In this document: positions 63,733 to 64,000 of the stretch, in pieces | How positions within the stretch are numbered: the stretch's first letter is position 1 | How the letters are laid out: every line of letters starts with the position of its first letter | Assembly (NCBI RefSeq): GCF_002797915.1 | Contig: NZ_PGTY01000002.1 | Span: 310,001-374,000 of the forward strand | DNA length: 64,000 nt | Direction: 5' to 3' | DNA from: Yoonia maricola | GTDB taxonomy: Bacteria; Pseudomonadota; Alphaproteobacteria; Rhodobacterales; Rhodobacteraceae | The notes under the pieces: generated by a model | Told to the model about the DNA's origin: nothing | Database searches by the model: none | What the model saw: the letters and a program-made list of their open reading frames with translations, nothing else | Translations under genes and position numbers: made by a program

Positions 63733-64000
63733 ATGAAGCTTATCCATGCCATATGTCTTTTCGTGATACTAGTGATGCCAACCGCCGCCGCAGCGAACCC
63801 TGTGCGGATCAAAGATTTGGTAGAGTTTGATGGCGTGAGGTCAAACGATCTGGTGGGGTACGGGCTGGTGGTGGGGCTGAATGGCACCGGAGATGGCTTG
63901 CGGAATTCACCGTTTACCGAGGATATTCTGGGAAATGTGCTTGAACGTCTGGGTGTGAACGTCACCGGCGAACAGTTTCGCCCCAATAATGTTGCCGCGG
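63733..64000 (+). CDS. flgI: flagellar P-ring protein FlgI (5' part)
   Basis: 89 codons are visible before the window ends. A signal peptide ([13 protein letters not shown], cleavage about 21) is followed by [39 protein letters not shown] and [16 protein letters not shown], the conserved P-ring start. ATG 63733 directly follows the flgL stop. The protein is built in the periplasm around the flagellar rod. Confidence 0.95.
   Translation, partial: MKLIHAICLFVILVMPTAAAANPVRIKDLVEFDGVRSNDLVGYGLVVGLNGTGDGLRNSPFTEDILGNVLERLGVNVTGEQFRPNNVAA

Noticed and set aside
1-64000. CRISPR arrays, tRNA and rRNA genes, complete insertion sequences or prophage
   Set aside because: No regularly spaced direct repeats, no tRNA-like cloverleaf, no transposase or integrase frame could be recognised in the window.

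Overview
The window looks like a chromosomal segment of an aerobic anoxygenic phototrophic alphaproteobacterium of the Rhodobacterales (Roseobacter/Rhodobacter group). The evidence is bacteriochlorophyll a and spheroidene-type carotenoid genes in the order crtCD / crtEF-bchCXYZ-pufQBALMX-dxs, a second block bchG-bch2-bchP-idi, PpsR/CrtJ-type TGT-N12-ACA operators, and a Rhodobacterales-style flagellar cluster (motB-flgE-flgK-flgL-flgI). Identification rests on reading protein motifs and gene order; no database search was run.

Layout. 0-6.4 kb: FMN riboswitch and type II lumazine synthase, an orphan peptide-type binding protein, an AT-rich exported protein of unknown function, panB-panC, and a DUF4240 protein. 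6.4-11.9 kb is accessory: a gene-poor stretch, a broken alpha/beta hydrolase, divergent RidA/LysR genes around a palindromic operator, and a TetR regulator facing two tandem paralogous hydrolases across two clear palindromes. 11.9-16.8 kb: an M20 peptidase and a Gtr-like surface glycosylation set (GT2, membrane GT-C-like protein, GtrA). 17-25.9 kb: orphan HyuA, a DUF3179 protein, a ynjF-ynjB-ynjC-ynjD transport cluster with an internal hairpin terminator, and a YHYH protein.

26-41 kb is the main photosynthesis cluster. crtDC and crtEF diverge from an operator region. bchC has two tandem PpsR-type sites over its promoter. The genes then run with overlaps or short gaps through bchX, bchY, bchZ, pufQ, the antenna genes pufB and pufA, the reaction-centre genes pufL and pufM, and a pufX-like gene. 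A strongly structured 3' UTR ends in an intrinsic terminator just before dxs, which supplies isoprenoid precursor for both the carotenoids and the chlorophyll tail.

41-54.8 kb is mostly housekeeping: RlmL-type methyltransferase, TPR/beta-barrel protein, CAP lipoprotein, gloB, clpA, small membrane proteins, an ABC1 kinase, an unusual MotA/ExbB-like plus coiled-coil OmpA/MotB-like pair, and chaC. 54.9-58.8 kb is the second photosynthesis block (idi, bchP, bch2, bchG), again with paired PpsR-type sites, directly divergent from flagellar motB. 59-64 kb carries flagellar genes and the window ends inside flgI. crtA, crtB, crtI, bchFNBHLM, bchIDO and puhA are not present, so the photosynthesis genes must be split over more than one locus.
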